This document shows, one piece after another, positions 22,356-31,827 of a stretch of 64,000 nt of DNA. The notes below the pieces were generated by a model. The model searched no databases and was not told where the DNA came from. It saw only the letters and a program-made list of their open reading frames with translations. Within the stretch, counting starts at the first letter, position 1. Each line of letters starts with the position of its first letter. A program made the position numbers and the translations under genes. Source of the stretch: Podospora bellae-mahoneyi (taxonomy: Eukaryota > Ascomycota > Sordariomycetes > Sordariales > Podosporaceae); assembly GCF_035222275.1 (NCBI RefSeq), contig NW_026946360.1, positions 1,077,261 through 1,141,260 of the forward strand. The letters run 5' to 3'.

Positions 22356-23892
22356 ATGGACACCATTGACAAGAACGAAAACCCTGCTCTGGCCTTTGAA
22401 GGCTGGACAGAGCATGCAAGTCGAGATCGCATCAGCACCGATACCAAGGTACACCAGCTACTCAGCGCTGCATACCCGGGTCACCATGTTACACGCACAC
22501 AGACATCGTCCTGTAATCTTTTGGGTTTCGCTGACGCCGGTTACGCAACCAAAACCCCGGATCGTCCACGTGGCTACGAGGCTATTCGCAAGTTTGTGGC
22601 CCCGAAACTTCGATACGAAAAGGACAATGACAAACTTGAGGATGAGGTACGCTTTGGTGCCTGGAAATACGAATGGGAAAGCCACTAATTCTTGGTATAT
22701 GAATTGTCATTCAGGGACTACCTGCTGAGCCGGGTCATACGGTTTCTCTATGTGATAACACCTCCTTCCGTGGACGGCGCGGTGGACATTGATGGCCACC
22801 ATCCCAAGACCGATGAGCTTCTTCTGGTAGCCGGGAAGTGGACGAAAGAGATGCACGATGAAATATGGGTCTTTGACAACCAGCAGTGGATGAAGGATAA
22901 GGAGTTATACCGGAGTGTTCTTGGAGCGTCGTGGGACGATGTCATTCTTGACCCGAGCATAAAGTCGAGCCTGGCTCAAGATGTCGAGCCCTTCTTTAAC
23001 AATCAGTCTTTGTATAAGACACTCCGGGTGCCATGGAAGCGCGGTGTGATTCTTCATGGGGTACCGGGAAATGGAAAGACCGTGTCTATCAAGGCGATCA
23101 TCAACTCATTGGCGGCACGCAATCCTCCGGTCCCCGCCATGTACGTGAAATCGCTCGACGGATGTTCGCACCCAAAAGTCGCCATGCAGCAAATCTTTTC
23201 CAAGTCACGAATTGTCGCTCCATGCCTTCTGATCTTTAGGACCTCGACAGCCTGGTCGAGGACAAGACACGCAGCTACTTCCTCAACGAGGTCGATGGAC
23301 TTGACTCCAACGAAGGCATCCTAATGATATGCTCGACCAATCACCTTGAAGGGATCGATGCGGCTATCACAAAATGACCCAGCCGCTTTGACCGTAAATA
23401 CCACTTCAAAGTTCCGGAGCATGCCTTGCGGATGGCTTACTGTCACCATTGGCGCGAGAAAGTGCTGGATTCCCCTGCGCTTGCCTTCCCGGTGGAACTG
23501 TGCTCTGTGCTAGCAGATCTCACGGATGACTTCAGCTTTGCTTATATCAAAGAGCTCTTCATTTCGTCTTTGCTTATGTTGGCCGGGGGTGCTCGTGACA
23601 TCGAGGCTGGGGGCGACAACATCTCAGGAGCAGCGTTGGATTGAAGCTCTGACGAGAACGAGGACAGTGCCAGCTCTAACAAACCCGGACGCGTCATGCC
23701 TGCAGTGACAATTCCAAGGAAGTTTAAGGAGATCCCTTGCTTGCTATTATCCTGGCTGAAGCCAAGTTGCTCTGGGAGCAAATGGAGAACGAGGAGACAG
23801 ACGCCGTGAAGCGCAAAAAGGCAGCAACAGTATGCGCTTCGAGGCTGCCAGATTTTCTCTTTGAACTGCGTGATGATTGGTTATACTGGTAG
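22356..23892 (+). pseudogene. Decayed BCS1-like AAA ATPase
   Basis: The sequence aligns along its length with the intact paralogue at 4011-5657 but carries several lesions. These are an in-frame TAA at 22686-22688; a one-base loss at about 23237/23238 inside the Walker B strand (the frame shifts between 'LLIF' and 'DLDS'); TGA at 23375-23377 just before 'PSRFD', where the family has Arg (CGA to TGA); TGA at 23642-23644; and a frame change near 23733. Walker A survives as GVPGNGKT, with Val in place of the first Pro. Introns found in the paralogue are absent at both positions, although intron placement varies in this family. At least two stops fit C-to-T change. The decay sits some 2-4 kb from the RIP-saturated subtelomere. 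Confidence 0.85.
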
Positions 23893-24316
23893 GACAATAG
23901 TGCTCATTGAATACGTACATGGAATAACAGATCATTCAACGGGCAGAAAGCCGAATACATGCCGTTTCTCTATTTTGGTCCCCTCGGCCTGATGATAAGC
24001 TTCTCTTGGCTACGTGCTATCGCCGTCAAGATCATGCTGATGGATGCTCGAGCTGCAGGTTCCACTCACTCTAACCTGCTTCGAGAAGTGAAGCTGTGGG
24101 TCGGGCCCGTTTGGTCTAGCGTAGCAGGGGTCTCTGGCATCCCCTGGCGGTGCTTGCTCCGAGCACAACAAGCCCCTGATGAACCGGAAATTGGCTTGGC
24201 AGGTTCTCCATTTTTCAAGGTCCAGGCAACTTCACTTTTACTTTTGCAGCTCCTCAATCTTTGCACGCTTTCTTGAATTCCCATGATGGGAAGATAACGC
24301 CTGCCTTTAGCGCAGC
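23893..24316. other. Intergenic
   Basis: 424 bp between the pseudogene and the protease-like gene. A short inverted repeat (CTCGAGCTGCAGGTT... near 24046) is present, but no gene or RNA was recognised. Confidence 0.35.
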
Positions 24317-26122
24317 ATGTCACTCGTTTATTTACTTTTGCAATGTTTTCTTTTTGCGACGGCGACGTCTGCCCATCTTTTGTTCCCCTTTACCCGTGAG
24401 AGAAACATCGCCAGATCGATCGATAGCAAAACAGCAACTGTTCCCGTCTCGGCGTCAGGGCACGTCTTCATCGTCAATGTCACCGTCGGGACCCCCCCAC
24501 AACCACTGTCGCTTCTCTTGTCACCGTCCTCGCCTCACACATGGCTTCCCAACGCCGACGAGGCCATGCCTTGTTCGCAAGGCTTCAACCTGCTATCAGG
24601 TGGCTTTCATCCCACTGATGTTCTCTCTGGCTCCGCTTGCAAATGGGGGGCATTCACTAAATCCAAATCGTCGACATTCCAGGGGGCAGAAACGGTGAAT
24701 TACCAGTTCGACGCGGCATATACCAGCACATTCACCGTGCGTGGCAGCAACTTCACCGATACACTAAAGATGGGTGATGTCGAGCTCGACAACTTCCCGA
24801 TGGGCCTGGTGAATTCAGCCACGAATAATCAATGGATCGGGATGCTTGGACTCGGCAATGATGGCACCACGACCTACCCCCGCCGCTCAACCAAATATTA
24901 TCCCAACTTTATGGATCGACTGGTATCTTCTGGAAAGATTGTCACCCAAGCATACAGCGTTTGGCTCAACAGTGCGGACGGATCATCGGGATCTCTGCTT
25001 CTAGGTGCCATTGACAAATCGCGGTTCAAGGGCGAGCTGATACGCCTCAACACCGCTCGAGGTTACGACATCTTTCCCAGCGCCTTCGCCGTCTTATTGA
25101 ACAGCATCAAAATGCTTGACGATTCGAAAGAGGCACTCAAGTTTGACGAAATCAGGCTGCTCTTTTCCCTCAGCCCTGCCGAATCCTTTTCGATCCTGCC
25201 CCGCGAACTCGCCGATCCCATCATCGCTGCAAGCGGTGCGACCTGGAACACGACTATCGAGAGGGCCACCATTCCGTGTGATGCTGGATCAAAGAATACA
25301 AAGCTCAATCTCCGCCTTCAACTCGAGGGGCCGGACGGCCCCGTTCTCAACGTTCCCCTCGCAGATCTCATCGTCCCACAGGAAGTCACGAACTGGGAGA
25401 TTGCCGTTGCCACCAACCCTCAAAGTCTCAATAGAAATACCTGCCTTTTTGGAATTCAAAAGTCGAACAGCGGACAGTTCAACATTGGCAGCGCCCTCTT
25501 GCGACGAACCTACATGGTGTTTGATGCAGTCAACAAGGAAATCGCCCTTGCTCCTGTCAAGCCTGGGACTTCTGCCACGAAGCCCACCATTGTCCCGTTT
25601 GACAAGGCCGGCGCACGCATTCCTTCCTCGAGACTTTATTGTGCTGAGGGCAGTGAGTGTGTGTCTGAGTCTTCAATTGCTCCAGAATCAGAAGAAGGCG
25701 TGGAGACCGTTGTTGAGGAGGATGAGCCAAATTCGAACTGGAAGAAGATTGTGATTGGGGTGGTCGTCCCTATTGGTGTACTAGCCATTGCCCTACCCAT
25801 CATTTATGTCATTATCATGAGACGCAAGCGCCAGGCAAAGGCAAGGGAAGAAGCCCTCTCACGACAACGAGAAACAGATCACACAGACGGGGAGGATAGC
25901 TTCAAGGAGGATGAATATGGTGTCAAGGTTACAGTGTCCGTCTCTTCAAAGGTGTCAGTGGCAAAGGCACCGCCATCGCCCCAGTTCTTCTTGGGTGTGC
26001 CAGGGGGGTTTCCCAGCATCCCTGAAGACAGACAGTCACAGTATTCTGGAGATGCGCTTCTGGGACCTGATAGCAGGAGTGGGAGTAGGAATGGGAGTGA
26101 GAAGGAGGTGTCTAAGTGTTAG
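24317..26122 (+). CDS. Membrane-anchored aspartic-protease-like protein lacking both catalytic aspartates
   Basis: A single exon encodes 601 residues. Seen: a signal peptide (MSLVYLLLQCFLFATATSA), a pepsin-like A1 fold ('GHVFIVNVTVGTPPQPLSLLL' near 47-67, 'WIGMLGLG', 'GSLLLGAIDKSRFKGEL', 'NIGSALLRRTYMVFD'), one transmembrane helix at about 478-498, and a basic then acidic, Ser-rich cytoplasmic tail. At the first catalytic site the usual D-T-G-S reads S-P-S-S (69-72). At the second the usual D-S-G-T reads S-P-A-E (286-289). The frame is otherwise intact and codon use is normal, so this looks like a maintained pseudoprotease rather than decay. Known: yapsin/OpsB-like fungal proteases are anchored at the cell surface. 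Inferred: a surface or secretory-route receptor or scaffold. It is the last intact host gene before the repeats. Confidence 0.85.
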   Translation: MSLVYLLLQCFLFATATSAHLLFPFTRERNIARSIDSKTATVPVSASGHVFIVNVTVGTPPQPLSLLLSPSSPHTWLPNADEAMPCSQGFNLLSGGFHPTDVLSGSACKWGAFTKSKSSTFQGAETVNYQFDAAYTSTFTVRGSNFTDTLKMGDVELDNFPMGLVNSATNNQWIGMLGLGNDGTTTYPRRSTKYYPNFMDRLVSSGKIVTQAYSVWLNSADGSSGSLLLGAIDKSRFKGELIRLNTARGYDIFPSAFAVLLNSIKMLDDSKEALKFDEIRLLFSLSPAESFSILPRELADPIIAASGATWNTTIERATIPCDAGSKNTKLNLRLQLEGPDGPVLNVPLADLIVPQEVTNWEIAVATNPQSLNRNTCLFGIQKSNSGQFNIGSALLRRTYMVFDAVNKEIALAPVKPGTSATKPTIVPFDKAGARIPSSRLYCAEGSECVSESSIAPESEEGVETVVEEDEPNSNWKKIVIGVVVPIGVLAIALPIIYVIIMRRKRQAKAREEALSRQRETDHTDGEDSFKEDEYGVKVTVSVSSKVSVAKAPPSPQFFLGVPGGFPSIPEDRQSQYSGDALLGPDSRSGSRNGSEKEVSKC

Positions 26123-26429
26123 CTGGCTATTTGTTTATAATTCATTCGTTTATATGTAATAAAGAACCCATAAAGGCCCCACGTTAGTTTTTCTGCCAGA
26201 TGTTTCCTTCTGCATTACAAGCCTTACATGTTAAGCACTTAACTACAGCAGTTACAGTGTGGTATAAAGTGTATATAAGAAAAGCCAATGTAGGGGGTTT
26301 ATATGTTATTGAAATATACTATTCTATAATTCTTTTGCAATAGTATTAATTAAAAATTATTTCGCTTTACTTTTGTAGGAGTTAAAGTACATCTATAACC
26401 TATCAGTAATTCTCCGATGGATTGTAGTA
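26123..26429. other. Transition from genic to AT-rich repeat DNA
   Basis: AT content climbs sharply from about 26160. No gene. The 29-bp string at 26401-26429 (starts TATCAGTAATTCTCCGATGG) recurs at 29673-29701 next to a minisatellite island. Here it is interrupted by an LTR at 26430. Confidence 0.5.
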
Positions 26430-26849
26430 TGTCACAACCCTGGTACAGGACGGGTTGTGGGGCCACGGGAATAGGGGCCAATCGGAAGAACGTACGAGAA
26501 GAACCAATCACAGTAAGGGACGACTGATCAGTACGCTCTGGGCACTGAGCAGACTGAGCAGAGTGCTTAGTCTGATCAGGGCATTAAGCAGACTAAGTAG
26601 TCGTGATTAGTGTGCTAAGGGCACTAAGTAAGAAGTAAATATAGTTTGGTATAAGATCTATATATACGGAGAAGCTAGCTAATATAAATAAATAATTCTA
26701 TAATATATAATTTAAATTATAATTATAATATTTTATAATTATATTAAAATATTTTATTATATATTATTTAACTATACCGAATTAAAAATATTTAAAAATA
26801 ACCTTTAACTAATATCCCTTTTAGAGATTCTAAATAAAGGTTCGTTATA
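26430..26849 (+). repeat. LTR, U3 type 3, RIP-mutated
   Basis: Begins TGTCAC and ends GGTTCGTTATA, like the other LTRs here. The last about 180 bp are a heavily AT-shifted version of the R-U5 shared by all LTRs of the window. The upstream part (starting AACCCTGGTACAGG) is unique and contains short direct repeats of 'AAGCAGACTRAGYAG' type. Confidence 0.75.
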
Positions 26850-27071
26850 TATTATATATTTACTTTAACTTTATTATAAATAAATTAAAGGTATTTAAAC
26901 GCTATAATTAAAAATATTAAAACTTAACTTACCGTTAATTAGCTTTTTATATATATTTAAAAATTTAAAAATAAGTCGCGAATTTTATACGATTTTTTTA
27001 TATAAAAAAATACTATACTTTATTAGGAACTTAGCGTTTTATATAAAGAAAGAGATCGCGCTAAGCTCGAG
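26850..27071 (+). mobile_element. Truncated 5' internal end of a RIP-mutated Gypsy element
   Basis: It directly follows the LTR and begins with an AT-shifted form of the leader that follows the 5' LTR of the intact element (compare 40297 onward). It stops at 27071, where an opposite-strand LTR starts. No gag or pol can be read. Confidence 0.6.
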
Positions 27072-27457
27072 TATGACGAACCCCTATCCAGAACCTCTGA
27101 AAGGGATACCGGTTGAAGGCTGCTTCTGAATAATCCTGGTTCGGTACAGCTAAACAGTGTACGACAAGATGTCTCAATGTAAACACAAGATACCGTGAAT
27201 ACAAGCTTGAATTGCATACTGCGGAACTGTCTATCTACACCAGCCAGTTCCTCCGTATATATATATCCTGTGCCAAGCCTGGCGTTGTCCTGGATCGATA
27301 GACTCGACCCTCGATCCTATCGATACCTATCCCCTCCGGGGTTGACTCCCCTGGATCGATCCTCGATCCCAATGATCCTATTCTGATTGGTCCTTGATCC
27401 TGTGCTAATGATTGGTCCGTGGTGCGCCTGCGCCCCACTAGGTGTCAAGCCGTGACA
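27072..27457 (-). repeat. LTR, U3 type 2, reverse orientation, little RIP
   Basis: It reads as the reverse complement of the type-2 LTR (31387-31770, 54156-54539): here TATGACGAACC...CCGTGACA. Its composition is clearly less AT-rich than the surrounding DNA. The flanking pentamers are TCGAG on the left and TAAAT on the right, so there is no target duplication and this is not a simple solo LTR. Confidence 0.85.
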
Positions 27458-28295
27458 TAAATAGTTTCTATATTAATATAAATATATATTTTTTTTATAT
27501 AATAATATTTAAATTGATAAATATATAAGTAATATAATAAATAATTTCGGCCTTACTATCGGTTAATATTAAATACGTTCCCGGTAAAGTAAAGAAGGTT
27601 AAAATATTAATTTATCCGAGCTACTTTAATATAGTTTTAATCTAAAGCTATAATTTAGTAATTATTTTTTTATACTACTTATATTAGTAAGCTTAATAGA
27701 GGGCCGTTTAGGGATTATCGTACGACGGATAGGTATTAAAATAACATTTATAATAATTATAAATAAAGAGATTATAATAATAAATATAGTTTCTTTACTA
27801 TTACTTAAAGGGATATTATAGCCGAAGGGGAGGACGAGGGAAATAAATAAGCTATAAAAGGAAGCCAGAAGCTTATAATTATTAATAATTCCAATAACTA
27901 AATAAATTATATAATAATAAAAATTAAATTTATAATTTTTATTTATTATTTAGATTTCTATAATACTCGTACGACGATATACTTAATATTATTCTATATA
28001 GCTCGCTATAATAATTTTAATAATACTTTTCTTTTTTATTTTAATAAAAGAAATTTTATCGGATCGTATAAAAAACTATTCCTTTATATAACCTTATATT
28101 ACTATATATATATATTATTAATATATTTATATTTAACTTTATATTTTTTACTTTTAATTCCTTACCGCTCGTATAATAATATACTTAATACTATTCTATA
28201 TAACTCGTTATACTAATTTTAATAATACTTTTCTCTTTTAATTTAATAAAAAAAATCCTATCGGATCGTATAATAAATTATTTAATTATATAACC
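27458..28295 (-). repeat. Left arm of an 840-bp inverted repeat
   Basis: Its reverse complement matches 30754-31386 followed directly by 54545-54751, the two pieces that flank the nested retroelements. Shared landmarks include the CGTCGTACGA string, CCTAAACGGCCC and TTTACCGGGAACG. Differences are mainly transitions. The arm includes parts of two reversed 202-bp array units. Confidence 0.8.
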
Positions 28296-28737
28296 TATCA
28301 CAGTTAACCCAACGGCAGGCCGCGCAGTATGTGGGGCGCGGGGCGTCCCTAGCCAATCATTAAGGAAACCAGGAGGCAGCCAATTAAGGCTGGCCAGAAG
28401 TGCTACGGCACCAAGAGGCCTGAGCAGTCTGCAGGATACAAGATGCTACGGGTGATCGAAGACATAGCACGATGAGCACTTCGCAGGATGCAAAGTGCTA
28501 GGAGTGATCGGGGCCGTAGCAGGGCGAGCACCTCAGGGCCCCGAGGTCTATATATACGGAGGAACTGGCTGGTGTAGATAGACAGTTCCGCAGTATGCAA
28601 TTCAAGTTGTAGTTACAGTATTTTGTGATTACATTGAGACATCTTCGTACACTGTTTAGCTGTACCGAACCAGGATTATTTAGAAGCAGCCTTCAACCGG
28701 TATCCCTTTCAGAGGTTCTGGATAGGGGTTCGTCACA
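28296..28737 (+). repeat. Solo LTR, U3 type 1
   Basis: 442 bp, nearly identical to the LTRs at 37437, 39852, 47148 and 52483. It ends ...GTTCGTCACA, preserving the ACA end that is RIP-altered to ATA elsewhere. No internal sequence is attached. No clear target duplication (left flank ATAAC, right flank ATAGA). An antisense open frame of 65 codons at 28403-28600 recurs in the other copies. Confidence 0.85.
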
Positions 28738-29672
28738 ATAGAGGCGGCCGAACCGCTAAATATTATATAAAGAAAATAATTAAACCGGTATATAAATATA
28801 TAAAGGGTTATACTATATAAAAAAAGAATTAAACCGGTATATATAGATATAGAAGCGACCGAACCGCTATATATTATATAAAAAAAGAATTAAACCGGTA
28901 TATATATATATATAGGCGCCCGAACCGCTATATACTATATAAAAGAAATAATTAAACCGGTATATATATATATATATAGAGGCGCCCGAACCGCTATATA
29001 TTATATAAAAACTTAAACCGGTATATATATGTATAAAGGCGCCCGAAGCGCTATATATTATATAAAGAATAATAATTAAACCGGTATATATATATATAGA
29101 GGCGCCCGAACCGCTATATATTATATAAAAAAAAATTAAAGGGGTATATATATATAGAGAGGCGGCCGAACCGCTATATACTATGTAAAGAAAATAATTA
29201 AACTGGTATATATATATATAGAGGAGCCCGAACCGCTATATATTATATAAAAAGAAATTAAAGCGGTATATATATATATAGAAGCGCCCGAACCGCTATA
29301 TACTATATAAAAGAAATAATTAAACCGGTATATATATATATATATAGAGGCGCCCGAACCGCTATATATTATATAAAAACTTAAACCGGTATATATATGT
29401 ATAAAGGCGCCCGAAGCGCTATATATTATATAAAGAATAATAATTAAACCGGTATATATATATATAGAGGCGCCCGAACCGCTATATATTATATAAAAAA
29501 AAATTAAAGGGGTATATATATATAGAGAGGCGGCCGAACCGCTATATACTATATAAAGAAAATAATTAAACTGGTATATATATATATAGAGGAGCCCGAA
29601 CCGCTATATATTATATAAAAAGAAATTAAAGCGGTATATATATATATAGAAGCGCCCGAACCGCTATATACT
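28738..29672 (+). repeat. Interstitial island of the subtelomeric 62-bp minisatellite with a 368-bp higher-order repeat
   Basis: Units alternate an 'AACCGCTATATA' block, a short AT/A-rich block and 'AAACCGGTATATATATATATAGAGGCG' type blocks, in the same orientation as the terminal array. The GCGCCCG landmark at 28916 recurs at 29284 and 29652, giving an exact 368-bp period. The two copies differ at about one base (TATGTAAAG versus TATATAAAG near 29181/29549). Confidence 0.85.
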
Positions 29673-29778
29673 ATCAGTAATTCTCCGATAGATTATAGTA
29701 CAATCCGTTAAAAAGCGCACCAAAAAAAACGCCCCACTTTAGAAACAGGGGGGTAGGATCCGTTGAGGAATTAGTTGT
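29673..29778. other. GC-richer spacer after the minisatellite island
   Basis: The first 29 bp match 26401-26429 apart from RIP-type transitions. The rest (AAAGCGCACC..., GGGGGGTAGG) is not AT-shifted and matches nothing else in the window. There is no interstitial TTAGGG. Confidence 0.5.
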
Positions 29779-31090
29779 ACGATCCGATGGGATTTCTTTT
29801 ACTAAAATGAAAAAGAAAAGTATTATTAGAATCGCCATAACGAGCTGCATAGAATAGTATTAAGTGTATCGTCGTACGAGCGGTGTGGAAATGGAAGTAA
29901 AAGAGGTGAAGTTGGGTATAAGTGTGCTGATAATGCACGTGCATGGTAGTGTAAGGTTATATAAAGGAATAGTTTTTTATACGATCCGATAAAATTTTTC
30001 CTATTAAATTAAAAGAGAAAAGTATTATTAGAATTACTATAGCGAGCTACATAGAATAGTATTAAGTATATTATCGTACGAGCGGTATGGAAATAAAAGT
30101 AAAAGAAGTAAAGTTAGGTGTAAGCGTGCTAGTAATGCACGTGTATAGTAGTGTAAGGTTCTATAATCAAATAGTTTTTTATATAATCCGATAAAATTTT
30201 TCCCATTAACTTAAAAAGTAAGGATATTATTGGAATTACTATAACGAGCTATATAAAATAATATTAAATATATTATCGTACGAGCTATATAGAAATAGAA
30301 GTAAAAGATATAAAGTTAGGTATAAGTATATTAGTAATATACGTATATAGCAGTATAAGGTTATACAATTAAATAATTTATTATACGATCCGATAGGATT
30401 TTTCCTATTAAATTAAAAGAAAAAAATATTATTAGAACTAGTATAACGAGCTACATTAAATAGTATTAAGTATATCATCGTACGAGGTATATAGAAATGG
30501 AAGTAAAAGATATAAAGTTAGGTACTAGTAATACACGTATATAGTAATATAAAGTTATATAAGGGAATAATTTTTTATACGATCCAATAAGATTTTTCCC
30601 ATTAACTTAAAAAGTAAAGATATTATTAAAATCACCTATACGAGCCGTATAAATAATATTAAGTATATTATCGTATAAGCTATATAGAAATAAAAGTAAA
30701 AGACGTAAAGTTAAGTATAAGTATATTAGTAAGGTATATATATAGTAATATAAGGTTATATAATTAAATAGTTTATTATACGATCCGATAAGATTTTTCC
30801 TATTAAATTAAAAGAGAAAAGTATTATTAAAACTGGCATAACGAACTGTATAGAATAGTATTAAGTGCATTATCGTACGAGCGGTAGGGAATTAAAAGTA
30901 AAAAATATAAAGTTAAATATAAATATACTAGTAATATACATATATAATAGTATAAGGTTATATAAGGGAATAGTTTTTTATACGATCCGATAAAATTTCT
31001 TTTATTAAAATAAATAAGAAAAGTATTATTAAAATTATTATAACGAGCTATATAGAATAATATTAAGTATATCGTCGTACGAGTATTATA
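29779..31090 (+). repeat. 202-bp tandem array, seven units
   Basis: The landmark ACGATCCGAT recurs at 29779, 29981, 30183, 30384, 30579, 30780 and 30982 (spacing 195-202). Each unit also carries an 'AACGAGCTAYATAGAATAG' block and a CGTACGAG block. The first unit is GC-richer and the later ones are increasingly AT-shifted. No coding potential. Confidence 0.85.
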
Positions 31091-31386
31091 GAAATCTAAA
31101 TAATAAATAAAAATTATAAATTCGATTTTTATTACCGTATAATTTATTTAGTTATCGGAATTATTAATAACTATAAACTCCTAGCTTCCTTCTATAGCTT
31201 ACTTATTTCCCTTGTCCTCCCCTTCGGCTATAATACCCCTTTAAGTAGCGATAAAAAAACTATATTTACTACTATAATCTCTCTACTTATAGTTATTATA
31301 AATATTACCCTAGTATCTATCCGTCGTACAATAATCCCTAAACGGCCCCCTATTAGGCTTACTAGTATAGGTAATATAAGGAAAAG
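30754..31386 (+). repeat. Right arm of the inverted repeat, first part
   Basis: Reverse-complement match to the left arm (27458-28295). It is interrupted at 31386 by the nested retroelements and resumes at 54545. Confidence 0.8.
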
Positions 31387-31770
31387 TGTCACGGCTTGAC
31401 ACCTAGTGGGGCGCAGGCGCACCACTGACCAATTATTAGCACAGGATTACGGACCAATCAGAATAGGATCATCAGGATCGAGGGTCGATCTAGAGGAGTT
31501 AACCCCGGAGGGATAGTATCGATAGGATCGAGGGTCGAGTCTATCAATCCAGGATAACGCCAGGCTTAGCGTAGGATATATATATACGGAGGAACTGGCT
31601 AGTGTAGATAGATAGTTCCGTAATATATAATTTAAGCTTATATTTACGGTATTTAGTATTTATATTAAGACATTTCGTCGTACATTATTTAGCTATACCG
31701 AATTAGGATTATTTAGAAGTAGCCTTTAACCGGTATCCCTTTCAAAGGTTTTAAATAGGGGTTCGTTATA
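31387..31770 (+). repeat. 5' LTR (type 2) of the outer element
   Basis: TGTCACGGCTTGACACC... to ...GGTTCGTTATA. Its U3 contains direct repeats around GGATCGAGGGTCGA. RIP is visible in the R-U5 part. Confidence 0.9.
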
Positions 31771-31827
31771 CGTTATATATTTACTTTAACTCTATTATAA
31801 ATAAATTAAAAGCGTTTTTTTACTATT

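Noticed and set aside
1-26122. Secondary-metabolite gene cluster (esterase, SDR, FAD oxidase nearby)
   Set aside because: No backbone synthase (PKS, NRPS, terpene cyclase) or cluster regulator and transporter set is present; the genes look like ordinary neighbours.
27195-27438. Overlapping open frames on both strands in the reverse LTR
   Set aside because: They lie wholly within LTR sequence and show no domain.
29673-29778. Internal telomere remnant beside the minisatellite island
   Set aside because: G-runs occur (GGGGGGTAGG) but no TTAGGG repeats are present.
31228-31425. Minus-strand open frame at the left edge of the outer LTR
   Set aside because: It spans the insertion junction of the retroelement, so it cannot be an original gene.
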